Shown here: positions 1-9,518 of the stretch, piece after piece | Layout: each line of letters starts with the position of its first letter | Numbering within the stretch: the stretch's first letter is position 1 | NCBI GenBank assembly: GCA_944326305.1 | Contig: CALVDL010000006.1 | Location: forward strand, 67,538-119,684 | Source of the DNA: an uncultured Bacteroidales bacterium | GTDB lineage: Bacteria > Bacteroidota > Bacteroidia > Bacteroidales > UBA932 | DNA: 52,147 bases | Direction: 5' to 3' | The notes under the pieces: generated by a model | What the model was told of the DNA's origin: nothing | The model's database searches: none | Seen by the model: only the letters and a program-made list of their open reading frames with translations | Made by a program: the position numbers and the translations under genes

Positions 1-883
<883 letters not shown>

Positions 884-1023
884 TCAGATTTATTTTTAAC
901 ATTGTGTGAATTTATGCATCATAATCAATAAAAGACGCATCTTGGCGTTAGTATTGCAAGACAATACAGTCGATTCGCGCCACGAAGGTACGAAAAAATT
1001 ATAAAACACGAAGGAGATTGGGT

Positions 1024-2361
1024 ATGAAAACGAAAATTGGCATTCTAATAGCAACTGCCTTCGCTCTGACATCCTGCGGGACAATGTCATATACGTCATC
1101 ATCCGGACAGAGATTCCAGGACGGACTGTACAGCAGCCCGCAAGCCGAAAACCGCCGGGAGATCCTGGCAGCAAAGGCAGAAACCGACGAACTGGTAAAG
1201 AAGACACGTGAGTCCGAAATCTATCTCAGCTCCGCGACTTCAGGAACGGCAAGGACGGACACGCTATATATACCTGAAGACAAATCCGCGGTAATCAGTT
1301 TCTCAGGCACAGGTACATCAGTGACCATTACGGACGATCCGTTCGACCAGACCTATTTCAGTCTCTACCCGTGGACATACTACCGTCCGGTAACATTCAC
1401 AAGCATATACTGGGACCCGTGGTATTACGGCAGGTACTGGGGATATTATGACCCATGGTACTGGAACAGATGGGCCTTCTATGACCCGTGGTACTGGGGT
1501 GTGGGAATCTTCTTCGACCCATGGTTCTACGACCCTTGGTACTGGGGGCCTGCATATCCGTGGTATCCGCACTACTGCGGATGGTACGGGGGATGGGGTC
1601 CCGGGCTCGGATGGCACGGTCCGGGACACGTACACGGAGGACACGGGCGCGATGTATACTTCGGGCACAGGAGCTCGACCACCATGCGCGGCCCTGTCTC
1701 ATCATCCAACCCGAGGCACTCCTACAGCTCAAGCGTAAGGACTGAAGGCACCACACGCACACCGGTAAACCGCAGAGGCATCGGAACAAGCTCTTCGACA
1801 GCGAGACGTACTTCAGTCAGCACAGGCTCTTCGAACGGGACTAGAGGCACTGGCTCGTCACTGTCCTCCTCGTCTTCAGTCAGAAGGGTTTCCTCCGGGT
1901 ACAGGACAGGCATCGTATCCACAGACAGGACCACAGCCTCCAGGCCATCCGTCAGCAAAGGCTCCGGCTCTTCTTCATCATATGTACCGTCGACAGGGGC
2001 AAGAAGATCCGTACAGTCATACAGAGGCACGGCCACCTCAGGCAGCAGCAGTTCGGCCGCTTCAAGCCAGAACTTCTGGCGCAGGCCGGCAAGTTCATAT
2101 ACAAGGAGCGCTTCTTCATATGGCAGCGGCTCATCCTCAAGATCTTTCAACTACGGAAACACATCCTCCCAGAGATCTTCCTCCGGCTCAACATTCAACA
2201 GGAGCAGTTCGGCATCAAGTATCAACAGAAGCTCGGCAATAAGCCGCCAGTCGTCTTCCTCATTCAGCCGGAGCAGCTCATTCTCGGGCAGCAGGAGTTC
2301 AGGATATTCAGGCGGGAGCAGGAGCTCCGGAGGCGGGTCATCATCCGTCAGGAGAAGATAG
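1024..2361 (+). CDS. Lipoprotein with aromatic DPWYW-type repeats and Ser-rich tail
   Basis: Function unknown. The 445-residue product starts at the ATG at 1024, seven bases after a good ribosome site (AAGGAG, 1011-1016); a TTG two codons upstream is less likely. A lipoprotein signal peptide ends in LTSC (Cys18). After a plain region of about 90 residues comes a striking aromatic block (about residues 105-205) built on repeated YDPWYWG/DPWYY units with Gly and Pro, then a His/Gly-rich stretch. The tail of about 230 residues is dominated by Ser, Arg, Gly and Thr, probably disordered. Similar low-complexity lipoproteins occur in Bacteroidetes without an assigned role. A cell-surface location is inferred. 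The next gene follows after 54 bases and may be co-transcribed. Confidence 0.85.
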   Translation: MKTKIGILIATAFALTSCGTMSYTSSSGQRFQDGLYSSPQAENRREILAAKAETDELVKKTRESEIYLSSATSGTARTDTLYIPEDKSAVISFSGTGTSVTITDDPFDQTYFSLYPWTYYRPVTFTSIYWDPWYYGRYWGYYDPWYWNRWAFYDPWYWGVGIFFDPWFYDPWYWGPAYPWYPHYCGWYGGWGPGLGWHGPGHVHGGHGRDVYFGHRSSTTMRGPVSSSNPRHSYSSSVRTEGTTRTPVNRRGIGTSSSTARRTSVSTGSSNGTRGTGSSLSSSSSVRRVSSGYRTGIVSTDRTTASRPSVSKGSGSSSSYVPSTGARRSVQSYRGTATSGSSSSAASSQNFWRRPASSYTRSASSYGSGSSSRSFNYGNTSSQRSSSGSTFNRSSSASSINRSSAISRQSSSSFSRSSSFSGSRSSGYSGGSRSSGGGSSSVRRR

Positions 2362-2415
2362 CCCATGAAGAGGCCTGGCAGAATACATTAACCTGAAATA
2401 AAGAAAGGAACAATA

Positions 2416-4056
2416 ATGAAAAGGACAATACTCCTGCTGACAGCATTCGGCATAGTGTCCGGTGCAGGTGCACAGACCATGTACGATGCTTTTACGTACA
2501 GCGAAAACACATATTACGGTACAGCAAGGTCGGTGGCAATGGGCAATGCCTTCACTGCACTGGGCGGAGACATGGGAGGCATCGCCATAAACCCCGCAGG
2601 TTCAGCGGTAGCAAGCTATGGCCAGGTAACGATCACCCCCGCCCTCAACATCGCAGTAAACACGGCACAGGGGACAAAATGGAACGGTGAGAACAACGGC
2701 TTCGAGCGCCGCATGAAAAACACATCCACCAGATTCACCCTCCCGAGCATAGGGTTCACCCTCAACTACGACACTTACCGGACATCCGGGCTTACACGTA
2801 TCAGTGTCGGGTTCATGGCCAGCGGCTCATCATATTTCAATGACCACATGGTAGCCAGGGGTTCCAATGCGAACACCTCCTTCATGGGCGCCCTTGCATA
2901 CAACACCTCCGGATGGGACATCAGCGAACTCACGATGTCCGACGCGTACAACAATTCAAACGCCCCATGGGAATCCATAGCGGCGTGGGAGGCCGGGCTA
3001 ATAAGCCTTTACGGACCGTCCAACAGTGAATACATCGGAACCAGCGAATCCTACTACATTGACAGCGAGAATAATTACATCATCCAGCAGTCAGGGACGC
3101 TGGACCAGAACTACGGGAGGACACAGAGCGGCTCCAAATACGACTACCTGATCAATCTCGGGATGAATTTCTCCGACAAATTCTATTTCGGCTTCAACCT
3201 GGGGATAACTTCGCTGAATTATTCCTACCGGGACTGGATGACGGAAGTGGCGCAGGACCCTTCCCTGTTCCAGATCACATACCAGAACGATGACAACACC
3301 GAATCCACGACCAATTTCACCGACATGAACTTCAACTACAGGTACAATGCGAGCGGTGTCGGGGTGTACGGCAAATTCGGTTTCATCGCCAGGCCGGTCG
3401 CCGGACTTAGGATAGGAGGCGCGATACAGACCCCGACCTCTACCGTCATCAAGGAATTCTGGTCCTATTCGGCAGCATCATATTATACGGACAGCCGGTT
3501 CAACGCCAGCAGCGAGAGCCCTGAAGGCCAATACAGATACAGACTCATCTCCCCGTTCAGGTTCAATGTCGGCCTGGCCTACACGTTCGGTGATTTCGGC
3601 CTGATAAGCGCCGATTATGAAATGTGCGACTACAGTGGGATGAAATTCAGGGAGACAGAGACCAGCGACAACAGCTACTACGATGACGGCGTGAACGCGG
3701 ACATCACGGAATATATGGGAACATCGCACATGTTCAGGGCAGGTATCGAGATAAGGCCGGCACATTCGTTTGCCGTGCGTGCCGGATACAACCTCACAAC
3801 TTCCCCTGAAAGATACTACGAGGACAACATCAGGCAGGCGGTAAAGGCCAACAAGAACAGCTTTTCAGCCGGTCTCGGCTTCAGTTCCGACGGGTCCTTC
3901 TTCGCAGACATAGCCTTCAGGGCAACAAAATACGCCAACGAATATATCTATCCGTATGCAGATTATATCCTGGGGGAGGACTACTTCCCTTCACCTGAAA
4001 TCCTGGGCAGGAAATGGATGTATGACGTAATGCTGACTATCGGGTTCCGGTTCTGA
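2416..4056 (+). CDS. OmpP1/FadL/TodX-family outer-membrane transport protein
   Basis: A 546-residue beta-barrel expected to pass hydrophobic compounds through the outer membrane. It has a cleavable signal peptide (MKRTILLLTAFGIVSGAGAQ), then the family's N-terminal plug-like segment with ARSVAMGNAFTALGGDMGGI and INPAG, which is the typical FadL opening. Many alternating amphipathic strands follow, and the protein ends in DVMLTIGFRF, with a C-terminal Phe as expected of a BAM-inserted barrel. The substrate is not predictable. In Bacteroidetes such proteins are often labelled hemin receptor, which this sequence does not support specifically. Its end overlaps the convergent WbqC-like gene by 20 bases. 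Confidence 0.85.
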   Translation: MKRTILLLTAFGIVSGAGAQTMYDAFTYSENTYYGTARSVAMGNAFTALGGDMGGIAINPAGSAVASYGQVTITPALNIAVNTAQGTKWNGENNGFERRMKNTSTRFTLPSIGFTLNYDTYRTSGLTRISVGFMASGSSYFNDHMVARGSNANTSFMGALAYNTSGWDISELTMSDAYNNSNAPWESIAAWEAGLISLYGPSNSEYIGTSESYYIDSENNYIIQQSGTLDQNYGRTQSGSKYDYLINLGMNFSDKFYFGFNLGITSLNYSYRDWMTEVAQDPSLFQITYQNDDNTESTTNFTDMNFNYRYNASGVGVYGKFGFIARPVAGLRIGGAIQTPTSTVIKEFWSYSAASYYTDSRFNASSESPEGQYRYRLISPFRFNVGLAYTFGDFGLISADYEMCDYSGMKFRETETSDNSYYDDGVNADITEYMGTSHMFRAGIEIRPAHSFAVRAGYNLTTSPERYYEDNIRQAVKANKNSFSAGLGFSSDGSFFADIAFRATKYANEYIYPYADYILGEDYFPSPEILGRKWMYDVMLTIGFRF

Positions 4057-4735
4057 ATGCCGGAGCAGTGAGCGTTTTCAGGAAAGTGATTGAATTCGGG
4101 CCTTCGTTAAAAAGCAGATCCATGATGGAAAGGCCGGGAATAAAGCCGTATCTTCCGGAAAAAACCTGGAAATACGGCTTTTTCAGTCCCATAGTGGACA
4201 TAAGCCTGTCCTGCCTCTTGGGATGAATGACCTCACGGAGGTCATTCCCGTAAACACCATCCGCCTCCTGTGGGGGCAAATACCTGTCAGTCATCTTAAT
4301 ATCTATCGCAAGACCGGTATTTTCTATGAAGAACCTGATGACAGACAGGTTCAGGTCGAACAGATACTCCGGTCTGCCGTCCATTATGGAGAAAAGCCCG
4401 TCTTTATAATACTCGAAAAATGCGGATGTCCCGTATGCGGAATATATAGCCCTCTGGTGCCGCATGACCCAGCCGTTCCTGTAGTCTATCCTTATTTCAC
4501 GTATAGGGATCCTGTGCGTTCCGCCTTCATGCACCACCGGGATGACCAGGGCCTCTGGCCCTGACTGGGAATAAATCACGCATCTGTTCCGGTAGGATTG
4601 CTTCTGGTAATTCTCACATGCCTCCATATAGGCTATAGACGGATTTACCCTGTCCGGAGACAGGGTAAAATCCTTCGCCATGGCGGCGAAATATTGCACA
4701 GGCGGAAAATACGCCGTACTCAGAAGCACAGACAC
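4037..4735 (-). CDS. WbqC-like family protein
   Basis: A 232-residue protein of the WbqC-like family, found near surface-polysaccharide and lipid A genes; its reaction is not firmly known. The N-terminus STAYFPPVQYFAAMAKD, with the pattern Y-x-P-x-x-Y and an aromatic/Asp pair, and the internal PIREIRIDYRNGWVMRHQRAI and SAYGTSAFFEYYKD segments match the family. There is no signal peptide or membrane helix, so it is cytoplasmic. It is the last gene of the minus-strand lipid A cluster: its start codon shares one base with the lpxA stop, which implies translational coupling. Its 3' end overlaps the convergent FadL-like gene. Confidence 0.8.
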   Translation of the reverse strand: MSVLLSTAYFPPVQYFAAMAKDFTLSPDRVNPSIAYMEACENYQKQSYRNRCVIYSQSGPEALVIPVVHEGGTHRIPIREIRIDYRNGWVMRHQRAIYSAYGTSAFFEYYKDGLFSIMDGRPEYLFDLNLSVIRFFIENTGLAIDIKMTDRYLPPQEADGVYGNDLREVIHPKRQDRLMSTMGLKKPYFQVFSGRYGFIPGLSIMDLLFNEGPNSITFLKTLTAPAFRTGTR

Positions 4736-5547
4736 TACTCCAGCTCCCCTTTGGCGTTAGAGGACATGCCTTTCACGATTCCCCTCCTGGAGCTCCTGAT
4801 GAACTCGAGAATGGTGTCACGCTCCTCGCTCTGCGGGAAGCCTGACTCTATCTTGGCACAGGCGTCGCTCACATTGAAGCCCGCATTGTAGATAATATCG
4901 TACATGTCCTTGATATTCCTGATCTGGTCAGAAGAAAAGCCCCTCCTGCGGAGCCCTACGATGTTAATGCCGGCATACGAAAGCGGGTCGCGTCCGCACA
5001 GGATATAAGGTGGGACGTCCTTGTTGACCTTCGATCCGCCGCCTACCATCGCATGCTTGCCTATCTTGGAGAACTGGTGGGAAAGTGTCCCGCCGCCGAG
5101 GATAGCCCAGTCGTCGACATTGGTTTCACCTGCAATACCGGTATAGCTGACAAGGATACAGTGCTCTCCGATGCAGCAGTCATGTGCGACATGTACGTAT
5201 GACATTATGAGGGTGTTGCTACCCACCTTGGTCACGCCCTTGCCGCTCGCCTTCGTACCGCGGTTGATAGTGGCACATTCGCGGATATTGACATTGTCAC
5301 CTATCTCCACATAAGTCACCTCCCCGTCGAACTTGAGGTCCTGTGGGATGGCGCCGACCACAGCTCCTGGGAAAACGCTGCAGTTCTTGCCTATCTTCAC
5401 ATAATTGAAGATGGTGGCATGGGGAAGGATGTGGCATCCGTCTCCTATCTCGACAAACTCGTCCACATAGGCGTATGGACCGATTTCCACATTGTCCCCG
5501 ATCTTTGCGTTCGGATGTACTGTTGCTAATGGATGTATCTTGTTCAT
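4735..5547 (-). CDS. lpxA: UDP-N-acetylglucosamine O-acyltransferase
   Basis: First acylation step of lipid A synthesis: transfers a 3-hydroxyacyl chain from ACP to UDP-GlcNAc in the cytoplasm. The 270 residues show the left-handed beta-helix hexapeptide repeats (VHPNAKIGDNVEIGPYAYV and following), the catalytic His region SYVHVAHDCCIGEHC, and the C-terminal helical part starting about residue 190 (IVGLRRRGFSSDQI). Typical LpxA is about 260 residues. It starts 13 bases after the lpxC stop and overlaps wbqC-like by one base, so lpxC-lpxA-wbqC is one transcription unit. In many Bacteroidales a FabZ domain lies between LpxC and LpxA; here there is no room for one. Confidence 0.95.
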   Translation of the reverse strand: MNKIHPLATVHPNAKIGDNVEIGPYAYVDEFVEIGDGCHILPHATIFNYVKIGKNCSVFPGAVVGAIPQDLKFDGEVTYVEIGDNVNIRECATINRGTKASGKGVTKVGSNTLIMSYVHVAHDCCIGEHCILVSYTGIAGETNVDDWAILGGGTLSHQFSKIGKHAMVGGGSKVNKDVPPYILCGRDPLSYAGINIVGLRRRGFSSDQIRNIKDMYDIIYNAGFNVSDACAKIESGFPQSEERDTILEFIRSSRRGIVKGMSSNAKGELE

Positions 5548-5560
5548 GACTGGTTGGTTT

Positions 5561-6487
5561 TTATTTCTTTAATGAATTTCTTACAGCTACCGCTGCCTTT
5601 GTATTGATTGTATGCCCGGCCTTGAATGCTGTGACCCTGGCGTTGAGATACCCCCCGGCAAGCCTGAGGTCTCCGATGAGGTCGAGAAGCTTGTGCCTGG
5701 CGCACTCGTTGGAAAACCTTAACCTGATATTGTTCAGATATCCGTCAGAACGGATTCCGAGGAGAGGGACATTGAAAAGCTTGGACATGTGCTCGAGCTG
5801 TTCCTGCGATACCGGATGCTCGACGATGACCACGGCATTGTCTACATCCCCTCCCTTTATGAGGTTGTTCTTGAAAAGGTATTCTATTTCATGGAAAAAC
5901 ACGAAAGTGCGGCAGATACCGATTTCTTCGGTATAGGAGACTGAAGGGTCCCAATGCGCAGTCTGGACCCCGAGGACCCTTGAATTGAAGTCGATTGTCA
6001 GGTCGAAGGACGGCATATCGGCAGGTTCTATCCTGACATACGCCCCTGTCTCCTCGTTCCTTATCTCCACCGGGGCGGTGATCTCAAGGTATTTCCTTGG
6101 GGCATCCTGCTCGACTATCCCCTTACCGCCCTGCCATATGGCGTCGATATAGGGCTTTGCACTCCCGTCCAGGATAGGGACCTCGACATTGTTTATATCT
6201 ATAAGAGCATTGTCCACGCCCATACCGGTAAGGGCTGACATCAGGTGCTCTATTGTCATCACGGTAAGGTCATTCTTTGAAATAGTAGTGCTCCGGGCGG
6301 TACTTGAGACATTTTCAGCGACAGCCTCTATTATTGCATTCTCATTGATGTCAATACGTCTGAAGCGGATTCCATGGTTGACAGGCGCCGGGTTTACAGT
6401 GATTCTCGATACCCTGCCGGTATGCAGGCCTTTTCCCTCGAAACTGTAACTTTTCCCTATTGTCTGTTGTTTTAGCTGCATTTTCAT
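5561..6487 (-). CDS. lpxC: UDP-3-O-acyl-N-acetylglucosamine deacetylase, not fused to FabZ
   Basis: The committed, zinc-dependent deacetylation step of lipid A synthesis. The 308 residues contain the zinc-site motifs TIEHLMSAL (His) and HKLLDLIGDL (His and Asp) and the late catalytic HTIN, plus QTIGKSYSFEGKGLHTG at the start. Length fits a stand-alone LpxC. In Bacteroides and many relatives LpxC is fused to a C-terminal FabZ dehydratase (about 460 residues in total). Here the protein stops right after VAVRNSLKK, and lpxA begins 13 bases later. The start ATG at 6485-6487 (MKMQ) is preceded by its own promoter in the lpxD-lpxC gap; the second Met two codons in is an alternative. Confidence 0.95.
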   Translation of the reverse strand: MKMQLKQQTIGKSYSFEGKGLHTGRVSRITVNPAPVNHGIRFRRIDINENAIIEAVAENVSSTARSTTISKNDLTVMTIEHLMSALTGMGVDNALIDINNVEVPILDGSAKPYIDAIWQGGKGIVEQDAPRKYLEITAPVEIRNEETGAYVRIEPADMPSFDLTIDFNSRVLGVQTAHWDPSVSYTEEIGICRTFVFFHEIEYLFKNNLIKGGDVDNAVVIVEHPVSQEQLEHMSKLFNVPLLGIRSDGYLNNIRLRFSNECARHKLLDLIGDLRLAGGYLNARVTAFKAGHTINTKAAVAVRNSLKK

Positions 6488-6506
6488 TTGTCTGTAATAA
6501 AGTGCG

Positions 6507-6537
6507 CAAAGATAAGTAAAAAAAATTCTTATCCAAT
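6507..6537 (-). promoter_or_regulatory. lpxC promoter
   Basis: On the minus strand, ATTG (6534-6537), 19 bases, then TATCTTTG (6507-6514), close to the Bacteroidetes consensus TTTG-N19-21-TAnnTTTG. It lies between lpxD and lpxC, about 20 bases upstream of the lpxC ATG, so lpxC can be expressed apart from lpxD. Confidence 0.65.
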
Positions 6538-6544
6538 TCTATAT

Positions 6545-7555
6545 CTACTGTTTCGCGTTTTCAGTCTGCTGTTTACCGTTCTTTTTGAAAACGGCGTAGC
6601 ACTTAAGGTAGTCCCTGTAAGGGATTGCCGGCGTACCGAGGAACGCCTGCCCCTCCTGCTTCACGCTGCCCAGGACACCCGACTGGGCACCGAAGGAAGT
6701 GTTGTCCGCTATCGTTATGTGCCCGGAGATGCCGACCTGGCCGCCCATTACACAGTGCCTGCCTATCTTTGTCGAGCCTGCAATACCGGTCTGTGCCGCC
6801 ATCACGGTGTTCGCGCCTATCTCCACATTGTGCGCCACCTGGCACAGATTGTCGATCTTGACGCCTTTTGCAATGACAGTCGAGCCCATCTGGGACTTGT
6901 CTATCGTAGTATTGGCACCGATCTCGACGTCATCCTCTATGATGACATTGCCGGTATGCTCGATCTTCTTGTACGAGCCGTCCTCAAGCGGGGCGAAGCC
7001 GAAGCCGTCAGCGCCGATCACGGCATTGGAATGTATAATGACGTTGTCACCTATAACCATCCCGGGATAGATCTTCACTCCGGGATAGATGATGCAGTGC
7101 TTCCCTACCCTGGTGCCGTCACCTATATATACCTGTTCATAGATTTTCGTATAGTCGCCCACCTGAACATGCCTGCCGACATAGCTGCAGTCGCCCACAT
7201 AGACCTTCTTTCCGAATTTCGTGGAAAGGAACCTCCTGACATGGCGGCCCCTGTACCTTTTGTATGAACGCTTCCTGGCCGTAACGTAGTCCAGCAGTTC
7301 AGCTACCGAAGCATAGGCGTTCTCTACCCTTATCATAGTGGCGCTGACCGGATGCTGGGGGACAAACGTATTGTTTACTATAATGATATCAGCCTTGCAC
7401 TGATAGACATAATGCTCGTATTTCGGATTTGCGAAAAAGCAGATGCTTCCGGGCTTTCCGTTCTCAATCTTCGCGAAAGTGGAAACCTTTGCTTCCGGAT
7501 CCCCGTCTACAGTGCCCTTCAGGATTTCCGCTATCTCTTTTGCCTTGAATTCCAT
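6545..7555 (-). CDS. lpxD: UDP-3-O-acylglucosamine N-acyltransferase
   Basis: Third lipid A step: N-acylates UDP-3-O-acyl-GlcN using acyl-ACP. The 336 residues have the N-terminal uridine-binding domain (about 1-100; [28 protein letters not shown]) followed by the left-handed beta-helix with hexapeptide repeats, including [10 protein letters not shown] and the catalytic His region [15 protein letters not shown]. Length is normal for the family. A 57-base gap with its own promoter separates it from lpxC. It diverges from rimP across a 173-base region that holds a -7 box for each direction. Confidence 0.95.
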   Translation of the reverse strand: MEFKAKEIAEILKGTVDGDPEAKVSTFAKIENGKPGSICFFANPKYEHYVYQCKADIIIVNNTFVPQHPVSATMIRVENAYASVAELLDYVTARKRSYKRYRGRHVRRFLSTKFGKKVYVGDCSYVGRHVQVGDYTKIYEQVYIGDGTRVGKHCIIYPGVKIYPGMVIGDNVIIHSNAVIGADGFGFAPLEDGSYKKIEHTGNVIIEDDVEIGANTTIDKSQMGSTVIAKGVKIDNLCQVAHNVEIGANTVMAAQTGIAGSTKIGRHCVMGGQVGISGHITIADNTSFGAQSGVLGSVKQEGQAFLGTPAIPYRDYLKCYAVFKKNGKQQTENAKQ

Positions 7556-7598
7556 AGGATTATTGAAGATTTACCATCAAATAATTCATTTAAACGTG

Positions 7599-7658
7599 CA
7601 AATGTACGTATTTTTATCTCTAATTATGAAAAACTTTCATCATTTTTATATACCTTTG
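7599..7658. promoter_or_regulatory. Divergent -7 boxes for lpxD and rimP
   Basis: TACATTTG on the minus strand (7599-7606) faces lpxD and TACCTTTG on the plus strand (7651-7658) faces the rimP operon; both match TAnnTTTG. Neither has a good TTTG at the expected -33 distance, so they are called from the -7 box and position alone. Confidence 0.5.
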
Positions 7659-7728
7659 CAGCGTGAGTTAGGTTCAGGGGACGGCAAGTCCCCTTATTTT
7701 GTGTTTATAACCCAGCAGCACAGGCAGC

Positions 7729-8196
7729 ATGAGAGTTTCAGAAATACAAGATGCAATGGAAAGTGCAATCGTTGCACGGGGATGTTTCATTGTAAGCATA
7801 AAAAACAGCGGGGACAACGACATCGAGCTCACAGTCGAGTCGGAAGCAGGTACAGTCGAGATAGATGACTGCGTGGAGCTCAGCAGGGCTTTCGAGGAAA
7901 AGTTCAGCAGGGACACGGAAGACTATTCCCTGACAGTTTCGTCAGCGGGGCTCGACCAGCCGTTCAAGGTATACGGACAGTACCGCAAGGCCATAGGCAA
8001 GAAGGTGGAGGTCTCCATGAAGGGCGGCAGGAAGATAGTCGCCGTGCTCTCCGGAGCCACGGAAGAAAGCGTGACACTTGCTTATACCACACTTGAAAAG
8101 CCGGAAGGGGGCAAGAAAAAGGTCCCTGTGGAGCACACGGACACCTTCCCGCTCACGGACATCAACTCCGTAAGGTATTACATCGATTTCAAATAG
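7729..8196 (+). CDS. rimP: Ribosome maturation factor RimP
   Basis: Assists 30S ribosomal subunit maturation. The 155-residue product has the N-terminal RimP domain (residues about 1-80, with IELTVESEAGTVEIDDCVELSR) and the conserved LTVSSAGLDQPF turn, then a C-terminal Sm-like domain (YRKAIGKKVEVSM onward). It heads the classic rimP-nusA-infB operon, with nusA 14 bases downstream. The start ATG at 7729 gives the usual family length. Confidence 0.9.
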   Translation: MRVSEIQDAMESAIVARGCFIVSIKNSGDNDIELTVESEAGTVEIDDCVELSRAFEEKFSRDTEDYSLTVSSAGLDQPFKVYGQYRKAIGKKVEVSMKGGRKIVAVLSGATEESVTLAYTTLEKPEGGKKKVPVEHTDTFPLTDINSVRYYIDFK

Positions 8197-8210
8197 TAAC
8201 AAATTATAGA

Positions 8211-9461
8211 ATGGAAAAGACAGAACTCAGGGATGCTTTCTCAGAATTCAAGAATCTGAAGAACATCGACAGACCGACAATGATGGGAGTCCTCGAAGAC
8301 GTGTTCAGGACACAGCTGGCGAAGACATACGGGTCAGCCGACAATTTCGACATCATCATCAACATCGACAAGGGGGACTGCGAAATCTACTGGAACAGGG
8401 AGGTGGTAGAGGAAGTCGAGGATCCCAACACCCAGATAGCGCTCTCCGAAGTGAACAAGGACGGGGACGAGTACGAGATCGGCGAGACATACGCCACGAA
8501 GGTGGAGATGAAGGACTTCGGCCGCAGGGGCATACTCAATATCAGGCAGAACCTCCAGGGCCGCATCATGGACATAGAGAAAGCCAACCTGTACAACAAA
8601 TACACCGGCAAGATCGGTGAAATTTTCACAGGGGAGGTCTACCAGACATGGTCCAAGGAAGTTCTCATCCTCGACGAGGACGGTAACGAGCTCAGGCTTC
8701 CGAAATCAGAGCAGATCCCTGGCGAGCATTTCAAGAAGAACGACACCGTAAGGGCCATCATCAAGAGTGTGGAGATGAAGAACAACACCACACCTTATAT
8801 AGTATTGTCCCGCACATCGAACGAGTTCCTAGAGAAACTGTTCGAGCAGGAGGTGCCTGAAATATTCGACGGGCTCATCACCATAAAGAAGGTGGTGCGC
8901 ATCCCTGGTGAAAGGGCCAAGGTTGCCGTAGAGTCATACGACGAGCGCATTGACCCGATCGGGGCCTGCATCGGCGTCAAGGGCGCCAGGATCATAGGCA
9001 TCGTAAGGGAGCTCCGTAACGAGAACATCGATGTCCTCCAGTGGACTTCGAACACCCAGCTGCTCATCCAGAGGGCACTCAGCCCGGCAAAGATTTCATC
9101 AATCGTCCTGGGCGGCGACGAAGAAAAGATAAAGGTATACATGCTCCCTGACGAGGTCAAGAAGGGAATCGGCAAGGGCGGATGCAACATCAAGCTGGCA
9201 AGCATGCTTGTAGGCAAGGAGATAGAGGTATGGAGAGAGCTTCCTAAACAGGAAGGAGAAGGAGAGGAGGAGGACGTGCTCCTGAGCGAATTCAGCAACG
9301 AGATAGACCAGTGGATCATAGACAAGCTGGAGTCCATCGGATGCGACACGGCCAAGAGCGTACTCGCACTCTCGCCTGCGGACATCGCCAAACGGGCCGA
9401 CCTTGAAGACGAGACAGTGGATGAGGTCATGAGGATACTCAGGGCGGAATTTGAAGATTAG
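8211..9461 (+). CDS. nusA: Transcription termination/antitermination factor NusA
   Basis: RNA-polymerase-binding factor controlling pausing, termination and antitermination. The 416 residues show the N-terminal polymerase-binding domain, an S1 RNA-binding region (about 130-200, GKIGEIFTGEVYQTWSKEV) and two KH domains (RIDPIGACIGVKGARI and EVKKGIGKGGCNIKLAS). Only a short acidic tail follows, typical of Bacteroidetes NusA rather than the longer proteobacterial form. It sits between rimP and infB as in most bacteria. Confidence 0.95.
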   Translation: MEKTELRDAFSEFKNLKNIDRPTMMGVLEDVFRTQLAKTYGSADNFDIIINIDKGDCEIYWNREVVEEVEDPNTQIALSEVNKDGDEYEIGETYATKVEMKDFGRRGILNIRQNLQGRIMDIEKANLYNKYTGKIGEIFTGEVYQTWSKEVLILDEDGNELRLPKSEQIPGEHFKKNDTVRAIIKSVEMKNNTTPYIVLSRTSNEFLEKLFEQEVPEIFDGLITIKKVVRIPGERAKVAVESYDERIDPIGACIGVKGARIIGIVRELRNENIDVLQWTSNTQLLIQRALSPAKISSIVLGGDEEKIKVYMLPDEVKKGIGKGGCNIKLASMLVGKEIEVWRELPKQEGEGEEEDVLLSEFSNEIDQWIIDKLESIGCDTAKSVLALSPADIAKRADLEDETVDEVMRILRAEFED

Positions 9462-9518
9462 AAATCCGGCCTCCCGTTTCCGTTTCCTCATTCACAATTA
9501 ACTTAAAACAGTATTTAT

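Noticed and set aside
6488..7267. A 259-codon open frame antisense to lpxD
   Set aside because: It lies wholly opposite the well-supported lpxD and its translation has no family features; it reflects codon bias of the real gene.
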